Assembly: GCA_004554395.1 (NCBI GenBank)
Contig: SFMP01000131.1
Span: forward strand, 1-19,173
DNA length: 19,173 nt
Direction: 5' to 3'
Source of the DNA: Myxococcales bacterium
GTDB lineage: Bacteria > Myxococcota_A > Bradymonadia > UBA4248
Positions 6,564 through 14,746 of the stretch are shown here, piece after piece. Position numbers and translations under genes: made by a program. Position 1 is the stretch's first letter, and each line of letters begins with the position of its first letter. Below the pieces are notes generated by a model that was given only the letters and a program-made list of their open reading frames with translations, searched no databases and was not told the origin of the DNA.

Positions 6564-7247
6564 TTAGCGGTTTTGCAAATTGCGTTGCTCGTTGAAATAA
6601 TCGCGCACGCGTTTTCGTCGGTCGATTTCGTCGGCAAAGTACGATTTGGCGTATTCTTGCATGGCGGCATCGCTGAGCATAATGGGGTTGAGCGCATTGT
6701 TGAGAACGGCGGGTTTGAGCTGTAGCCGCCATTGTCCGTCGCTTTCGTGGACCATTCGAAACGTCTGCCCAGATTGATTCGTGTGAATATCGACGACGTA
6801 ATCGGAGATGATATCGTCGCTTTTGAACTGAAGCCCCGATTTCGTCGACTCGTCGAAGACGAGTTTTTCGGGGTGGAAGAGATAGGCAAATAAATCGATT
6901 TCGTTTGTAATGTTTTGTTTATCGAGGAGGTCGGTGCCCGTTCGATCGCGCATTTGTTTGTGTTCGATGGGATCGAAATACGTCGTGATGACTTTATCCA
7001 TGCGCACGAGAGAGACGTATGCTTGGATAAACGCCATCTTCGATTTGGCGTCGATGGTGTTCCAGATGGATGTTTTATCGCAATCGCCGGGTGCCTTGGA
7101 ACACGCCTCGAGCGTGGCGATAATCGCATTGAAAGAATCGACGGCGGGTCGGGCCGAGTTCGACGGATACGCCGTACACCCCAAAGTGGTCGAAAGTCCA
7201 CAGACGACGAAGATCAACGAAAGAAAACGAGCAGAAAATGAGCGCAT
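6564..7247 (-). CDS. Probable lipoprotein of unknown function
   Basis: A 227-aa protein with a signal peptide (basic start MRSFSARF, hydrophobic LSLIFVVCGL) ending in STTLGC with Cys24 as the likely lipidated residue. The lipobox is imperfect (Thr at -3, Leu at -2, Gly at -1). The mature part is soluble and mixed helix/strand with no motif I recognise; the middle (about 120-190) has alternating strands such as YVVDIHTNQ and WRLQLKPAV, reminiscent of small beta-rich NTF2-like or DUF4878-type folds, but this is only an impression. The ribosome site AAGGTT lies 5 nt before the ATG. It sits between another lipoprotein gene and the GHMP kinase in the same operon. Confidence 0.75.
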   Translation of the reverse strand: MRSFSARFLSLIFVVCGLSTTLGCTAYPSNSARPAVDSFNAIIATLEACSKAPGDCDKTSIWNTIDAKSKMAFIQAYVSLVRMDKVITTYFDPIEHKQMRDRTGTDLLDKQNITNEIDLFAYLFHPEKLVFDESTKSGLQFKSDDIISDYVVDIHTNQSGQTFRMVHESDGQWRLQLKPAVLNNALNPIMLSDAAMQEYAKSYFADEIDRRKRVRDYFNEQRNLQNR

Positions 7248-7314
7248 AATGAACCTTAAACTAGAAATCTCAAATGGGATAACTCACATCGCCAAGCCAC
7301 TTGGGCTCCGCGAG

Positions 7315-7878
7315 CTAATCATCCATTTTAAATTGCATCGAGAAGGGCAATTGCACGTTGCACTTTTCTTCCATTTGGCAAATATCGCGCCAATAACGCA
7401 TCGCCTGGTAAGTATCGAGCGTGATGTTGACTTCGATTTCGAATTTCATGGCCGAGGTCATAAAACCGCGCAAATCGCCGACATTGAGCTCCGAGAAGCG
7501 CGCCTTGTCGAGAGTCGATGGGGTAGGCGTGACATAGAGCCAAAAGACCTTCGTTCCGTTGTTTTGATCGACGATCGAAATGCCCATGTCGCGGATGATG
7601 CCGAGATTAAACGGATCGCCATCTGTCACGCTACCCTCTTGCAACATCACAGTAGGCGTATCGAGCCATGCCTCGACGAGATCCATCGACTGGAGCGGAC
7701 CGAGATCGCGATCGAATTGGAATCGATGATGAACTTTGACTTTTTGATCGGCTTCGACGGCCTTCGTCACGTCGACTGTGACGACAGTACTAATCGAATC
7801 GTAATGCGTTTCGCTCGAACACGCCAAATGAAACATCGAAGCCGCACACAAAAAACTTAAAGGAATGATCTTTCTCAC
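7315..7878 (-). CDS. Probable lipoprotein of unknown function, GTG start
   Basis: A 187-aa protein read from GTG at 7878. This start is chosen because a full GGAGG (7889-7885) lies 6 nt upstream and because the promoter at 7939-7911 would start transcription near 7904, leaving no room for the in-frame ATG at 7902. The protein opens with a signal peptide (RKIIPLSFLCAASMF) ending HLAC with Cys20, an imperfect lipobox with Leu at -2. The mature part contains beta-strand-like segments (STVVTVDVTKAV, KVKVHHRFQF, MKFEIEVNITL) and three late cysteines, two of them in ICQMEEKCNV. No family is recognised. It is the first gene of a six-gene run. Confidence 0.75.
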   Translation of the reverse strand: MRKIIPLSFLCAASMFHLACSSETHYDSISTVVTVDVTKAVEADQKVKVHHRFQFDRDLGPLQSMDLVEAWLDTPTVMLQEGSVTDGDPFNLGIIRDMGISIVDQNNGTKVFWLYVTPTPSTLDKARFSELNVGDLRGFMTSAMKFEIEVNITLDTYQAMRYWRDICQMEEKCNVQLPFSMQFKMDD

Positions 7879-7884
7879 GCTTTG

Positions 7885-7889
7885 CCTCC
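7885..7889 (-). promoter_or_regulatory. Ribosome binding site fixing the GTG start
   Basis: GGAGG on the minus strand with a 6-nt spacer to GTG at 7878. It is among the strongest Shine-Dalgarno sites in the window and decides the start of the lipoprotein gene against the ATG at 7902, which lies upstream of it. Confidence 0.75.
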
Positions 7890-7910
7890 GATAACAAAAC
7901 ACGGTGGATT

Positions 7911-7939
7911 ATTATAATGGCTCATGGTGCTTAAATCAA
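7911..7939 (-). promoter_or_regulatory. Sigma70-type promoter of the lipoprotein-GHMP kinase-ExbBD operon
   Basis: Minus-strand -35 TTGATT (7939-7934) and a perfect -10 TATAAT (7916-7911) are separated by 17 nt. The predicted transcript starts near 7904. It lies in the 156-nt gap after the transglutaminase-like gene. The downstream genes have gaps of 67, 39, -4, 72 and 133 nt and could share this transcript. Confidence 0.75.
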
Positions 7940-8034
7940 GGCTATTTGCGCCATCGTGCGACTTTTGACGTCGTTGTAGATGCGCGATGGCGGTGATCAA
8001 TAGCCGTCGTTCGAAGAAAAAGCAAATGGCGCGG

Positions 8035-9489
8035 TTAAAACGCATCGGGAAGCCCGAACCAAGTGATTTGAGATATACCGAGAGGCCAGTTTGCTGGGAT
8101 TTCGATGGAAACGTCGATGGCGCCTTGGGCATTGGTCGTCGCCAGTGGCGATGTGAACGAACGATCGCCGTTGACGATGGCGATTTGGATGCGTTGATTG
8201 GCATAGAGATCGCCATTTTTGCGATAGAGACGCCCGCGGTATTGCATGGCAGTATTGCGGAAGGCTTGGGGTTGAATCGTGCCATAGGGCACGAAGTGCA
8301 AGATTTCGCGCCGTTGCGCCGCAGTTTGGCTTCGTGCAGCGTTGGCGGGCGCATAGCCCTGAGGCTCTGTAGCGCTTGAATTTGCATTTTGCGCCACCGG
8401 TAGAGCATCGCGCCAAGAAACGGTTTGAGAACGCTTGAAATCGGGAGAAACGATGCGCAAGCTATCGGCTTGGCCGCCGAGTTCAATCGGAATCCATTCG
8501 CCGCCGTGTTTGATTTCGACGAAGGCGTGAGCCTCGTTATAGACGATGCGCACTTCGTAGCCCCAGATTTCGGCGGCGAGCATCAATAAAAAGGCGCGAT
8601 GCCGACAAAGCCCTTTGCGTTGGGCTACGATGCGTTTGATCAAGTCGTCGCCTAGAGATGCATCATCTTCTAGAATATCGAGAGGTTCGCTTATAAAGTT
8701 CTGAAAAAAAGCGATAACATCTCGGAATGTTCGGCTATCGTTTGGATATATCGGCGTATCTTCGAATAGACTGAGCAGGCGTTCGCGCCGCCTTTGATCT
8801 GCGATATCGTCAGTTTTGGGCGGTTTTGGGAGGGCATTGCCAAAGATTGGGAGGGCATTGCCAAAGATATCGGGCGATTGTGGTATGCCTGCATTGGGCG
8901 GTGAGGCGACTTCGTAGTCGATGCGATAGGGTCCGGGGCGATGGATCTTTGCCATGTAGACGTCGCCATCGCAGCGATAAATCGATATATCGCCGTTTGG
9001 GCGTGGGTTGGCGTGGGCATCAGAGACCCGAACCGAAACGATTGCCATTTGTGGATCGGTGCTCGGGAGTGGGATTTCTTCGTCGGCAGTTGTCGTGAAG
9101 CCTTGGACGACGCCCGATCGGAAAACCGCATGCGATGCCGGAGATCGCCTTGGGCGATAGAGTTTACAGTTGGTTTTGGCGGGTGGAACGATAATCCAAG
9201 TGTTGTCGCTAGAGAGCGCGACTTCGGAGAGCACGCCATATCGCTTATAGACGCCGATAGGTGGGGCAAAAGGCTCGACGAGTGTGAGATCGCCGCCGCG
9301 ATTTGTCTTATCGTCGAGCGATAGGTAGGAGAGTGGGGCGGCATGGTCTATCATATCGCCGGCTGATGGCTGTTGAACGGGGCTTGGGATGGGTTCGAGC
9401 GACTGAAATGAGAAGAACTCATAGGGCATTTGCGCCGAACAAGTGACAGCGACGCCGAGAGCGGTGCAAAAGATGAAAAATCGATGCAT
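8035..9489 (-). CDS. Secreted transglutaminase-like protein with C-terminal Ig-like domain
   Basis: A 484-aa exported protein. Residues 1-19 form a signal peptide (MHRFFIFCTALGVAVTCSA, cleavage near SAQ). After a region of about 210 residues of unknown fold comes a transglutaminase-like cysteine-protease fold (about 250-345): Cys295 in GLCRHRAFLLMLA and His321 in NEAHAFVEI fit the catalytic pair. The third position, usually Asp, is Glu336 in WIPIELGG. Residues about 415-480 look like an Ig-like or carboxypeptidase-regulatory beta-sandwich (GRLYRKNGDLYANQRI...TTNAQGAIDVSIEIP). Such proteins cleave or cross-link peptides in the envelope; the substrate is unknown. The start at 9489 is chosen for the signal peptide although no clear ribosome site precedes it. 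Upstream in-frame starts (9582, 9666) would add residues encoded by the hairpin element. Confidence 0.8.
   Translation of the reverse strand: MHRFFIFCTALGVAVTCSAQMPYEFFSFQSLEPIPSPVQQPSAGDMIDHAAPLSYLSLDDKTNRGGDLTLVEPFAPPIGVYKRYGVLSEVALSSDNTWIIVPPAKTNCKLYRPRRSPASHAVFRSGVVQGFTTTADEEIPLPSTDPQMAIVSVRVSDAHANPRPNGDISIYRCDGDVYMAKIHRPGPYRIDYEVASPPNAGIPQSPDIFGNALPIFGNALPKPPKTDDIADQRRRERLLSLFEDTPIYPNDSRTFRDVIAFFQNFISEPLDILEDDASLGDDLIKRIVAQRKGLCRHRAFLLMLAAEIWGYEVRIVYNEAHAFVEIKHGGEWIPIELGGQADSLRIVSPDFKRSQTVSWRDALPVAQNANSSATEPQGYAPANAARSQTAAQRREILHFVPYGTIQPQAFRNTAMQYRGRLYRKNGDLYANQRIQIAIVNGDRSFTSPLATTNAQGAIDVSIEIPANWPLGISQITWFGLPDAF
8826..8867 (-). repeat. Exact 21-bp tandem duplication in the transglutaminase-like gene
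   Basis: Two identical 21-bp units (8826-8846 and 8847-8867) duplicate seven codons, giving IFGNALPIFGNALP (residues 208-221) in the linker just before the transglutaminase-like domain. The unit length keeps the frame. Confidence 0.9.
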
Positions 9490-9529
9490 GAGGGCTGGCG
9501 ATGGTTTGCAGAAGATTTTGCTGGGGCGT

Positions 9530-9691
9530 TGCGGGGCTTTATGAAATTCGGTTCGCGGTATTTGCCGCGCAATGATATTCATGCCCCGCAGAGGGGGTAG
9601 CGACGTATGGGCGTCGTGCAAAGCATGCGCCCATAGGCGCGTAGGGGGAGGCTTCCCCCACCCCAAACGACATCATCGACGAGTGATGATG
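9530..9691 (+). repeat. Hairpin-rich intergenic element, copy B
   Basis: This fills most of the 231-bp gap between the TPR and transglutaminase-like genes. In order on the plus strand: an 8-bp inverted repeat TGCGGGGC (9530-9537) with GCCCCGCA (9583-9590) enclosing a CGCGG/CCGCG hairpin (9554-9569); box 2 GAGGGGGTAGCG (9591-9602); an 8-bp stem TATGGGCG / CGCCCATA (9606-9613, 9628-9635) with a further small stem inside; box 1 (9636-9664), with hairpin GGGGGA/TCCCCC; and a 7-bp stem CATCATC / GATGATG (9671-9691). Boxes 1 and 2 match copy A near 3207-3338 in the same order. The orientation is opposite to copy A and to the genes. Confidence 0.7.
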
Positions 9692-9720
9692 CGTTGGCGC
9701 GTGGCGGTGCAGCCGTGTGG

Positions 9721-12700
9721 CTAGCCTTCGAGGATTTGTTTTGCGATGGCGTTTGCGGGAGCGCGTTCGGCGAGTTGTCGTGCGACTTCGCGGATTTGTG
9801 CGTCGTCGTCGCCGCGATTTTGTTTGAGTAAGATGAGTTTTTCGAGGGCGGCGATGGCGAGAGGCTCGTCGGGGCGGATGAGTGAGGTGAGTTTTGCTTC
9901 AGCGTCGTCGTAGCGTTTTTCGTCGATGTCGAAAGTGGCGGTGAGTAGTGTCATTTTTTCGGATTTGACGCCGCGTTGTGAGAGCGCGTCGAGGAGTTTT
10001 TGTGCGGCGTCGCGGTCGGATTCGCGCAGGAGGAATGCGATGTCGGTGTCGATTTCGTCGCGTAGGTTTGCGTCGGCGGCGGCCGATGCCTGCTGGAGTG
10101 TGGCGAGTGCTTGTTTTGCGTCGTTTGTTTGCAGGAGGTATGTCGATTTTTGGCGCATGAGAGCGATGCGTGCGGGTGTGTCGAAAGCGTCGGAATCGAG
10201 GAGTTCGTCGATGATTTTGAGTGCGTTTGCGAAGTCGCGCATGGCTTCGTAGACGACGGCGGTTTCGAGTTTGACGCTGTTTTTGGCGGCGTCGGGCGAT
10301 TTTGCGAGTTTGAAGGCGAGTATTTTGAGTGCCTTTTTGAAGTGGCGAATGCGTTTGTAGAATTCGAGGAGCTCGTAGTCTTGTGTGAGTTGGAAAGCCC
10401 TTTTGAAGTAGGCCTCGGCGGTTTGAATATTCTGCTTAGATTCGTAGAGTTTGCCGAGTTTTATGCATAGGATTGTGGCATCTTCTGGAGATAATGTTTT
10501 GATGGCGTTTTCGATGACGGAGGTGAAAGATTCGTCGTCGATGTTTTCGGCGCATTCTTTGACGAGTGCGGCGATGGAAGCGTCGGTTTTTTCGGATGAG
10601 GCGCGGCGTGGTGCGACGGCTTTGTTGGCGGGCGACGAGGTGGCGGGCTTTTCGACGGCTTTGTTGGCGGGCGACGAGGTGGCGGGCTTTTCGACGGCTT
10701 TATTGGCGGGCGACGAGGCGTTCGACCAGAGGTTTGCCATGTGTTTGCATTCGTCGCTGTCGGAGTTGGCTAGTGCGGCGATGGCTGGCTTGACGAAATC
10801 TTCGATTTTGTTTTGTTTGGCGATTTCGTAGGTGTCGCGGCTGAGGAGTTGGCAGACTTCGTCGAGGTCGCCCATCGAAGCGAGCAGATTTGCCTTTGAG
10901 AGTTTGAGGACGGTCTGAGTGAGCGTGGGCATTTGTGGGGCGATAGTATCGAAGAAGCAGATGATTTGCCCTTTGTCGATGTTGTCGGCTTCGGCTTCTT
11001 TGATGAGTTCTTCGATGAGAGCGGGGATTTTGGCTTCGTTGTCGTTTGCCAAGATGCCCAAGAATTGCGCCATGGCCTCGGGGTCGCCTTGTTTGATGAG
11101 GGCGAACGAGAGTGCTTTGCTGATGTAGTTCCAGCGGTCTTGTGGCGTGAATTTTTCGATGGGGAAGTTTTTGCAGATTTCGATGCAGTCGAAGTCGCGG
11201 CCAATGCGAGCGAAAGCCGTGAAACAGCATTTGAAAGCGGGGACGTTGTCGGGGATGAGGGAGAGGATTTTTTGATAAGCGCCGGCTTCTTTATCGAGAT
11301 CGCCTAGAGCGTGCTCGCTGTAGCAGCTGGCAAGTGTCGTATAGATTTTTGCAAGTGTTCTGGAGTCTTCGACTTCGGAGGAGGCGTCTTCGAGCTCGTA
11401 TGCCCAGGTGCTGAGGCTGTCTTTGTCGTCTTTGATCGTCTGCTTGAGCATGGTGAAGAGCCGATCGCTTGGGGCCATGGCGTAGAGTTTGGCGTGGATG
11501 GGGACGAAGACGTCGAGGTTTTCGCTTGGGTCTTGTCCGAGTAGGAAACCGACGTATCGTTCGAGGAGGTTTTTCTTTTGTTCGGGCAGGAGATTGCGTT
11601 CGAGGATGCTCGTATAGAGGTCGCCGATGAACGACGCCATGGCGGAGGCGATGCAACGCGGCTCGATGCGTTGCAAGAAGGCGATGGCTTTTGGCGTGTC
11701 GAGGTCGTTGATGAGCTCGCGGATATTCGATTGAATATCGTCTTGTACGTCGCTGAATTGTAGGAGAGTTTCGTAGACGCCCATGAGTTTTTCGTCGTCG
11801 TCTTCGAAAGCGAGTTTCATTTCGTGGCAGGCGTTATTGAGTTCTTCGCGTAATTTGTCGTTTTTCGTGCGAGCGGCTTTAATCGTGGCGTAGATATAGG
11901 CGCGTTCGGTGCGTCCGTCTTTGAGGGCCAGGTCGTAGCACAAATCGATCGCTTCGTTATTGGACGAGACGTTGGCGACGGCTTTTTCGGCGTAGTCGAG
12001 GGCGTATTTTTCGTGGTTGGGTAGCCGCATGAGGACTTTGGCGACGCGGACCCAGATATTGGAGAAGTCGTCGCTGGAGAGCGATTCCGTTTCGAGCAAA
12101 CTCATGCCTTCGCGGAATTCGTTATAGGCATGGATTTTAGAGGCGATGCGATAGAGTAGGGCATCGATGAGCGTATTGCGCGGAGCGAGTGCGATGGCGT
12201 GTGATAGAGTTTCGAGGGCTTCGGGCTGATCGCCTTTGAAGCTCTGCAAGCCGGAATCGATGAGTTCCGATATGCACTGGCTGTTGGGGTCGTCGGCGAC
12301 CTTGAATTCATCGCGGAGTTTTTCGACTTTATCGCATTGCGCGAAGTTGACGATGTGAAGCGTGAGCGTGACGATAGCTCGTAGCCGTTCGGTATCGGTG
12401 AATTCGTCCATGAGCCCATCGACGATTTTGTAGAGGTCGTCGAAATCGTTTCCGGGGTATCCTTCGATGGCGCATCGCTCGTAGAGCCCGATGGCTTCGG
12501 CGACGTTGACGCATTTGAAGGCTTGGATATGGGCGCATTCGAGGATGAGTTCGCATCGCTTTTGTGCGTCGTCGATCGTATCCCAATGATTGGAAAGCAA
12601 CTCGATGAGATCGTCCCATTTCGCGGCATCGCGCAGATGGCGTCGCATTTCTTGGAATGCATCGGCATTGGAAGGGTCGTATTCGAGGGCTTCTTGGAAG

Positions 12701-13581
12701 GCTTCGGCGGCTTTTTCGCTATCTTTGATGAGATCGCCGTAGATGTGCCCGATAGCGGCCGAGAGAGCAGCGCGTTTTTCGATGTCGGATTCGAAATAAA
12801 TCGCATGCGCTTCGTAGTATTCGACGAGTTTTTGGAATTTGTTGTCGGCGAAGAGCTCGTTTCGGGTTCGGATGAAGTCGAGTCGTTCATCGGCGAGGAT
12901 ATCGCGCGTAGGAATGGCTAGGAATGGCGAATGGATGGGGAGCATCCGCGAGCTGAGCTCGTTGAATCGGCGATTGCGATCGAAGATGTATTGGACGTTT
13001 GGCGTGCTCACGCCCGTATTGCTGAGCGAAGTAATGATATCGCTGATTTCGGTTTGCATCGCCAAAAGGTCTTTGACGAGCATCGACGTGCCCGACGGGG
13101 AATCGACTTTGAGATTTTCGTAGAAACCATCGGGATCGAGGTCGTCGAGCGATATATCGATGATGGCTTTGGTGAGGACGGCATCGATGGGATCGAGCGA
13201 TGCAGCGTTATCGCTCCAAATCCATCGCATCAATCGTTGGATCTTTTCGGCATCGTCGCGAATGTCTTTCGCTCGCGATTCGCACAAAAAGACGCGCCGC
13301 GACATGATATCTTCGAAATCGAAGGTGTTTTCGAGCCCGGGCATGTAGTGGAGATCGTTGTTGGCGGCCAGGCGCAGAAGGATGATCATGTGCCCGCGAT
13401 GGAATCGAGTTTTGTTGCCGAAATCGATGGGGACGATCCAGCCTGCGTCGATATACGTATCGAGGCATTCGGCGATATTGGCAAGTCCACGGCGTTTCAT
13501 CATGACGACAAATGTCTCTTTGTCATACACCTCACAAAGATTCGGTGCCATTTCTCGTATTGTTTTCATGTCTATAGCCAT
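9721..13581 (-). CDS. Very large tetratricopeptide-repeat protein
   Basis: A 1286-aa, highly charged, almost wholly helical protein without signal peptide or membrane helix, so probably a cytoplasmic scaffold. TPR-like helix pairs are seen throughout, for example AAEAFQEALEYDPSNADAF (around 290-310), the YQKILSLIPDNVPAF stretch (around 780-800) and AEAYFKRAFQLTQDYELL in the last third. The first 120 residues differ (GWIVPIDFGNKTRFHRGHMIILLRL) and may be a separate small domain. A Ser/Pro/Ala linker with a 13-residue repeat (about 954-989) separates the main array from a C-terminal array. The start at 13581 is chosen for GAGGT 7 nt upstream. It lies 10 nt after truD and downstream of a Ser/Thr kinase gene, so it may be a kinase partner; this is inference. 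No precise family is recognised. Confidence 0.85.
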   Translation of the reverse strand: MAIDMKTIREMAPNLCEVYDKETFVVMMKRRGLANIAECLDTYIDAGWIVPIDFGNKTRFHRGHMIILLRLAANNDLHYMPGLENTFDFEDIMSRRVFLCESRAKDIRDDAEKIQRLMRWIWSDNAASLDPIDAVLTKAIIDISLDDLDPDGFYENLKVDSPSGTSMLVKDLLAMQTEISDIITSLSNTGVSTPNVQYIFDRNRRFNELSSRMLPIHSPFLAIPTRDILADERLDFIRTRNELFADNKFQKLVEYYEAHAIYFESDIEKRAALSAAIGHIYGDLIKDSEKAAEAFQEALEYDPSNADAFQEMRRHLRDAAKWDDLIELLSNHWDTIDDAQKRCELILECAHIQAFKCVNVAEAIGLYERCAIEGYPGNDFDDLYKIVDGLMDEFTDTERLRAIVTLTLHIVNFAQCDKVEKLRDEFKVADDPNSQCISELIDSGLQSFKGDQPEALETLSHAIALAPRNTLIDALLYRIASKIHAYNEFREGMSLLETESLSSDDFSNIWVRVAKVLMRLPNHEKYALDYAEKAVANVSSNNEAIDLCYDLALKDGRTERAYIYATIKAARTKNDKLREELNNACHEMKLAFEDDDEKLMGVYETLLQFSDVQDDIQSNIRELINDLDTPKAIAFLQRIEPRCIASAMASFIGDLYTSILERNLLPEQKKNLLERYVGFLLGQDPSENLDVFVPIHAKLYAMAPSDRLFTMLKQTIKDDKDSLSTWAYELEDASSEVEDSRTLAKIYTTLASCYSEHALGDLDKEAGAYQKILSLIPDNVPAFKCCFTAFARIGRDFDCIEICKNFPIEKFTPQDRWNYISKALSFALIKQGDPEAMAQFLGILANDNEAKIPALIEELIKEAEADNIDKGQIICFFDTIAPQMPTLTQTVLKLSKANLLASMGDLDEVCQLLSRDTYEIAKQNKIEDFVKPAIAALANSDSDECKHMANLWSNASSPANKAVEKPATSSPANKAVEKPATSSPANKAVAPRRASSEKTDASIAALVKECAENIDDESFTSVIENAIKTLSPEDATILCIKLGKLYESKQNIQTAEAYFKRAFQLTQDYELLEFYKRIRHFKKALKILAFKLAKSPDAAKNSVKLETAVVYEAMRDFANALKIIDELLDSDAFDTPARIALMRQKSTYLLQTNDAKQALATLQQASAAADANLRDEIDTDIAFLLRESDRDAAQKLLDALSQRGVKSEKMTLLTATFDIDEKRYDDAEAKLTSLIRPDEPLAIAALEKLILLKQNRGDDDAQIREVARQLAERAPANAIAKQILEG
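10614..10718 (-). repeat. 39-bp tandem repeat (about 2.7 units) in the TPR gene
   Basis: Units start at 10614, 10653 and 10692. The first two are identical; the third is partial and has one substitution. They encode SSPANKAVEKPAT repeats forming a flexible linker. The unit length keeps the reading frame, so copy-number changes would only lengthen or shorten the linker. Confidence 0.9.
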
Positions 13582-13591
13582 GTCGTTACCT

Positions 13592-14713
13592 CTATCGCGT
13601 AAAAGATGTTCCACACAAATGCCGCAAGAGCACAGTTGCATAGCATCCCGAGGGAAGCGCAAAATGTACATCGATACAGCTCGTGTCTATACGTATAAAA
13701 TTCAAAAGGCTTGGTAAGATGACGAATTGTCTTCGGTCGCCGGCGGCGAATTTCGCCAGCGTCGCGGTATCGAACGCGGCGCCATGCGCCGCATTTTCGT
13801 CGGCTTGCCAATGGGCAAAAAAGGCTTGCGCCGCTTGCGTTTCAAACGCGCTGACATCGCCATGCGCAGGCATGACTTTTTTGCCGAAGAGTGGGAGCGT
13901 GATGGCGACTTCGCCGGCGGCGATGCGCGGCGTATCGATTTGCGGGTCGTCGCAAACGAAGCAACCGGCGTTGATCTTTTGCAAGACGTCGCCCGCAAAG
14001 GCGATATTGCCCGATTTGTCGAATCGCGCCGCCGCCATGAGATTGAATATAGCCGATTGGACGGCACTGACGAGGAGGAGGCGTTTTTGATGTGGCGCGC
14101 GTTTGCCCGCCAATATAGCCATGCCTTCGGCGACGTTTCCGCCATCGAAACCGAATCGTTGCTTGCCAAAGTAATTGATAAACCCCTGCTGACGCAGATT
14201 ATCGATCGCCGATTGGATGGCGTCGTCGTCTTGCGTCGTCTCGACGATTCGAACTTTGAAAATATTACCTTTTAAATGCCCGAGGCGCAATTTATTCGCA
14301 TGTCGCGTCGTGCGCAAAACGCGTAACCATCCTAGATCGTTGAGTTGATCGATGGGGGCATTATCGTCGCTCGGCGTGTGAATGCTCACCCATTGCCGCG
14401 TCACGGCGTGGGCGTCTTTTTTTCCAGCATAGCCGATGTCGATTTCTTTGACGCCAAAAGCCTTGATAATTTCTTTGATGGCCTCTGGCGTGCCCTTTCC
14501 GTTTTTTTCGATCCAAAGATAGACGTGTTCGCCTTGCCCCGATGGGGAGTAGGCGGGGACTTCTTCGACTTCGAAATCTGTATTTTTGGCGCCCATATCG
14601 CCGCCAATACCGGTGGCAGATCCGCTCATGGGCAAATCGTCAGACCATCCCGAGCGGATGACTTCATCGAACCAACGATTTTCGGACAAATCTTGGATAT
14701 TTGGCAAACTCAT
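13592..14713 (-). CDS. truD: tRNA pseudouridine synthase D
   Basis: Converts U13 of certain tRNAs to pseudouridine. The 373-aa sequence carries the TruD signatures in order: FEVEEVPAYSPSGQGEHVYLWIEK (about 48-70), IGYAGKKDAHAVTRQW (93-108) with Asp100 as the catalytic aspartate, LRLGHLKGNIFKVRI, and INYFGKQRFGFDGGN. A GEVAITLPLFG segment and the closing LPSGCYATVLLRHL also match the family; E. coli TruD is 349 aa. The start at 14713 is preferred because GAGG lies 6 nt upstream; ATG at 14716 is nearly equivalent, and a TTG at 14746 would directly abut the kinase stop. It lies 33 nt after the kinase gene and 10 nt before the TPR gene, most likely in one operon. A housekeeping RNA enzyme between two signalling-type genes is an unusual neighbourhood. 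Confidence 0.93.
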   Translation of the reverse strand: MSLPNIQDLSENRWFDEVIRSGWSDDLPMSGSATGIGGDMGAKNTDFEVEEVPAYSPSGQGEHVYLWIEKNGKGTPEAIKEIIKAFGVKEIDIGYAGKKDAHAVTRQWVSIHTPSDDNAPIDQLNDLGWLRVLRTTRHANKLRLGHLKGNIFKVRIVETTQDDDAIQSAIDNLRQQGFINYFGKQRFGFDGGNVAEGMAILAGKRAPHQKRLLLVSAVQSAIFNLMAAARFDKSGNIAFAGDVLQKINAGCFVCDDPQIDTPRIAAGEVAITLPLFGKKVMPAHGDVSAFETQAAQAFFAHWQADENAAHGAAFDTATLAKFAAGDRRQFVILPSLLNFIRIDTSCIDVHFALPSGCYATVLLRHLCGTSFTR

Positions 14714-14746
14714 CATAGACCTCATCGCAACCGAAACTGCCGGCAA

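Noticed and set aside
6910..7860. A 316-codon open frame on the plus strand
   Set aside because: It lies opposite two lipoprotein genes that have signal peptides, ribosome sites and a promoter. Its own sequence is His/Arg-rich with no family resemblance.
9490..9666. Upstream starts of the transglutaminase-like gene
   Set aside because: The added residues are read from hairpin element B and would hide the signal peptide.
10614..10718. 39-bp repeats as a CRISPR-like array
   Set aside because: Units are contiguous without spacers and are translated in frame as a protein linker.
12909..12928. Two 10-bp units TAGGAATGGC inside the TPR gene as a phase-variation switch
   Set aside because: Only two units. 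Slippage would shift the frame, but two copies are too few to claim a switch.
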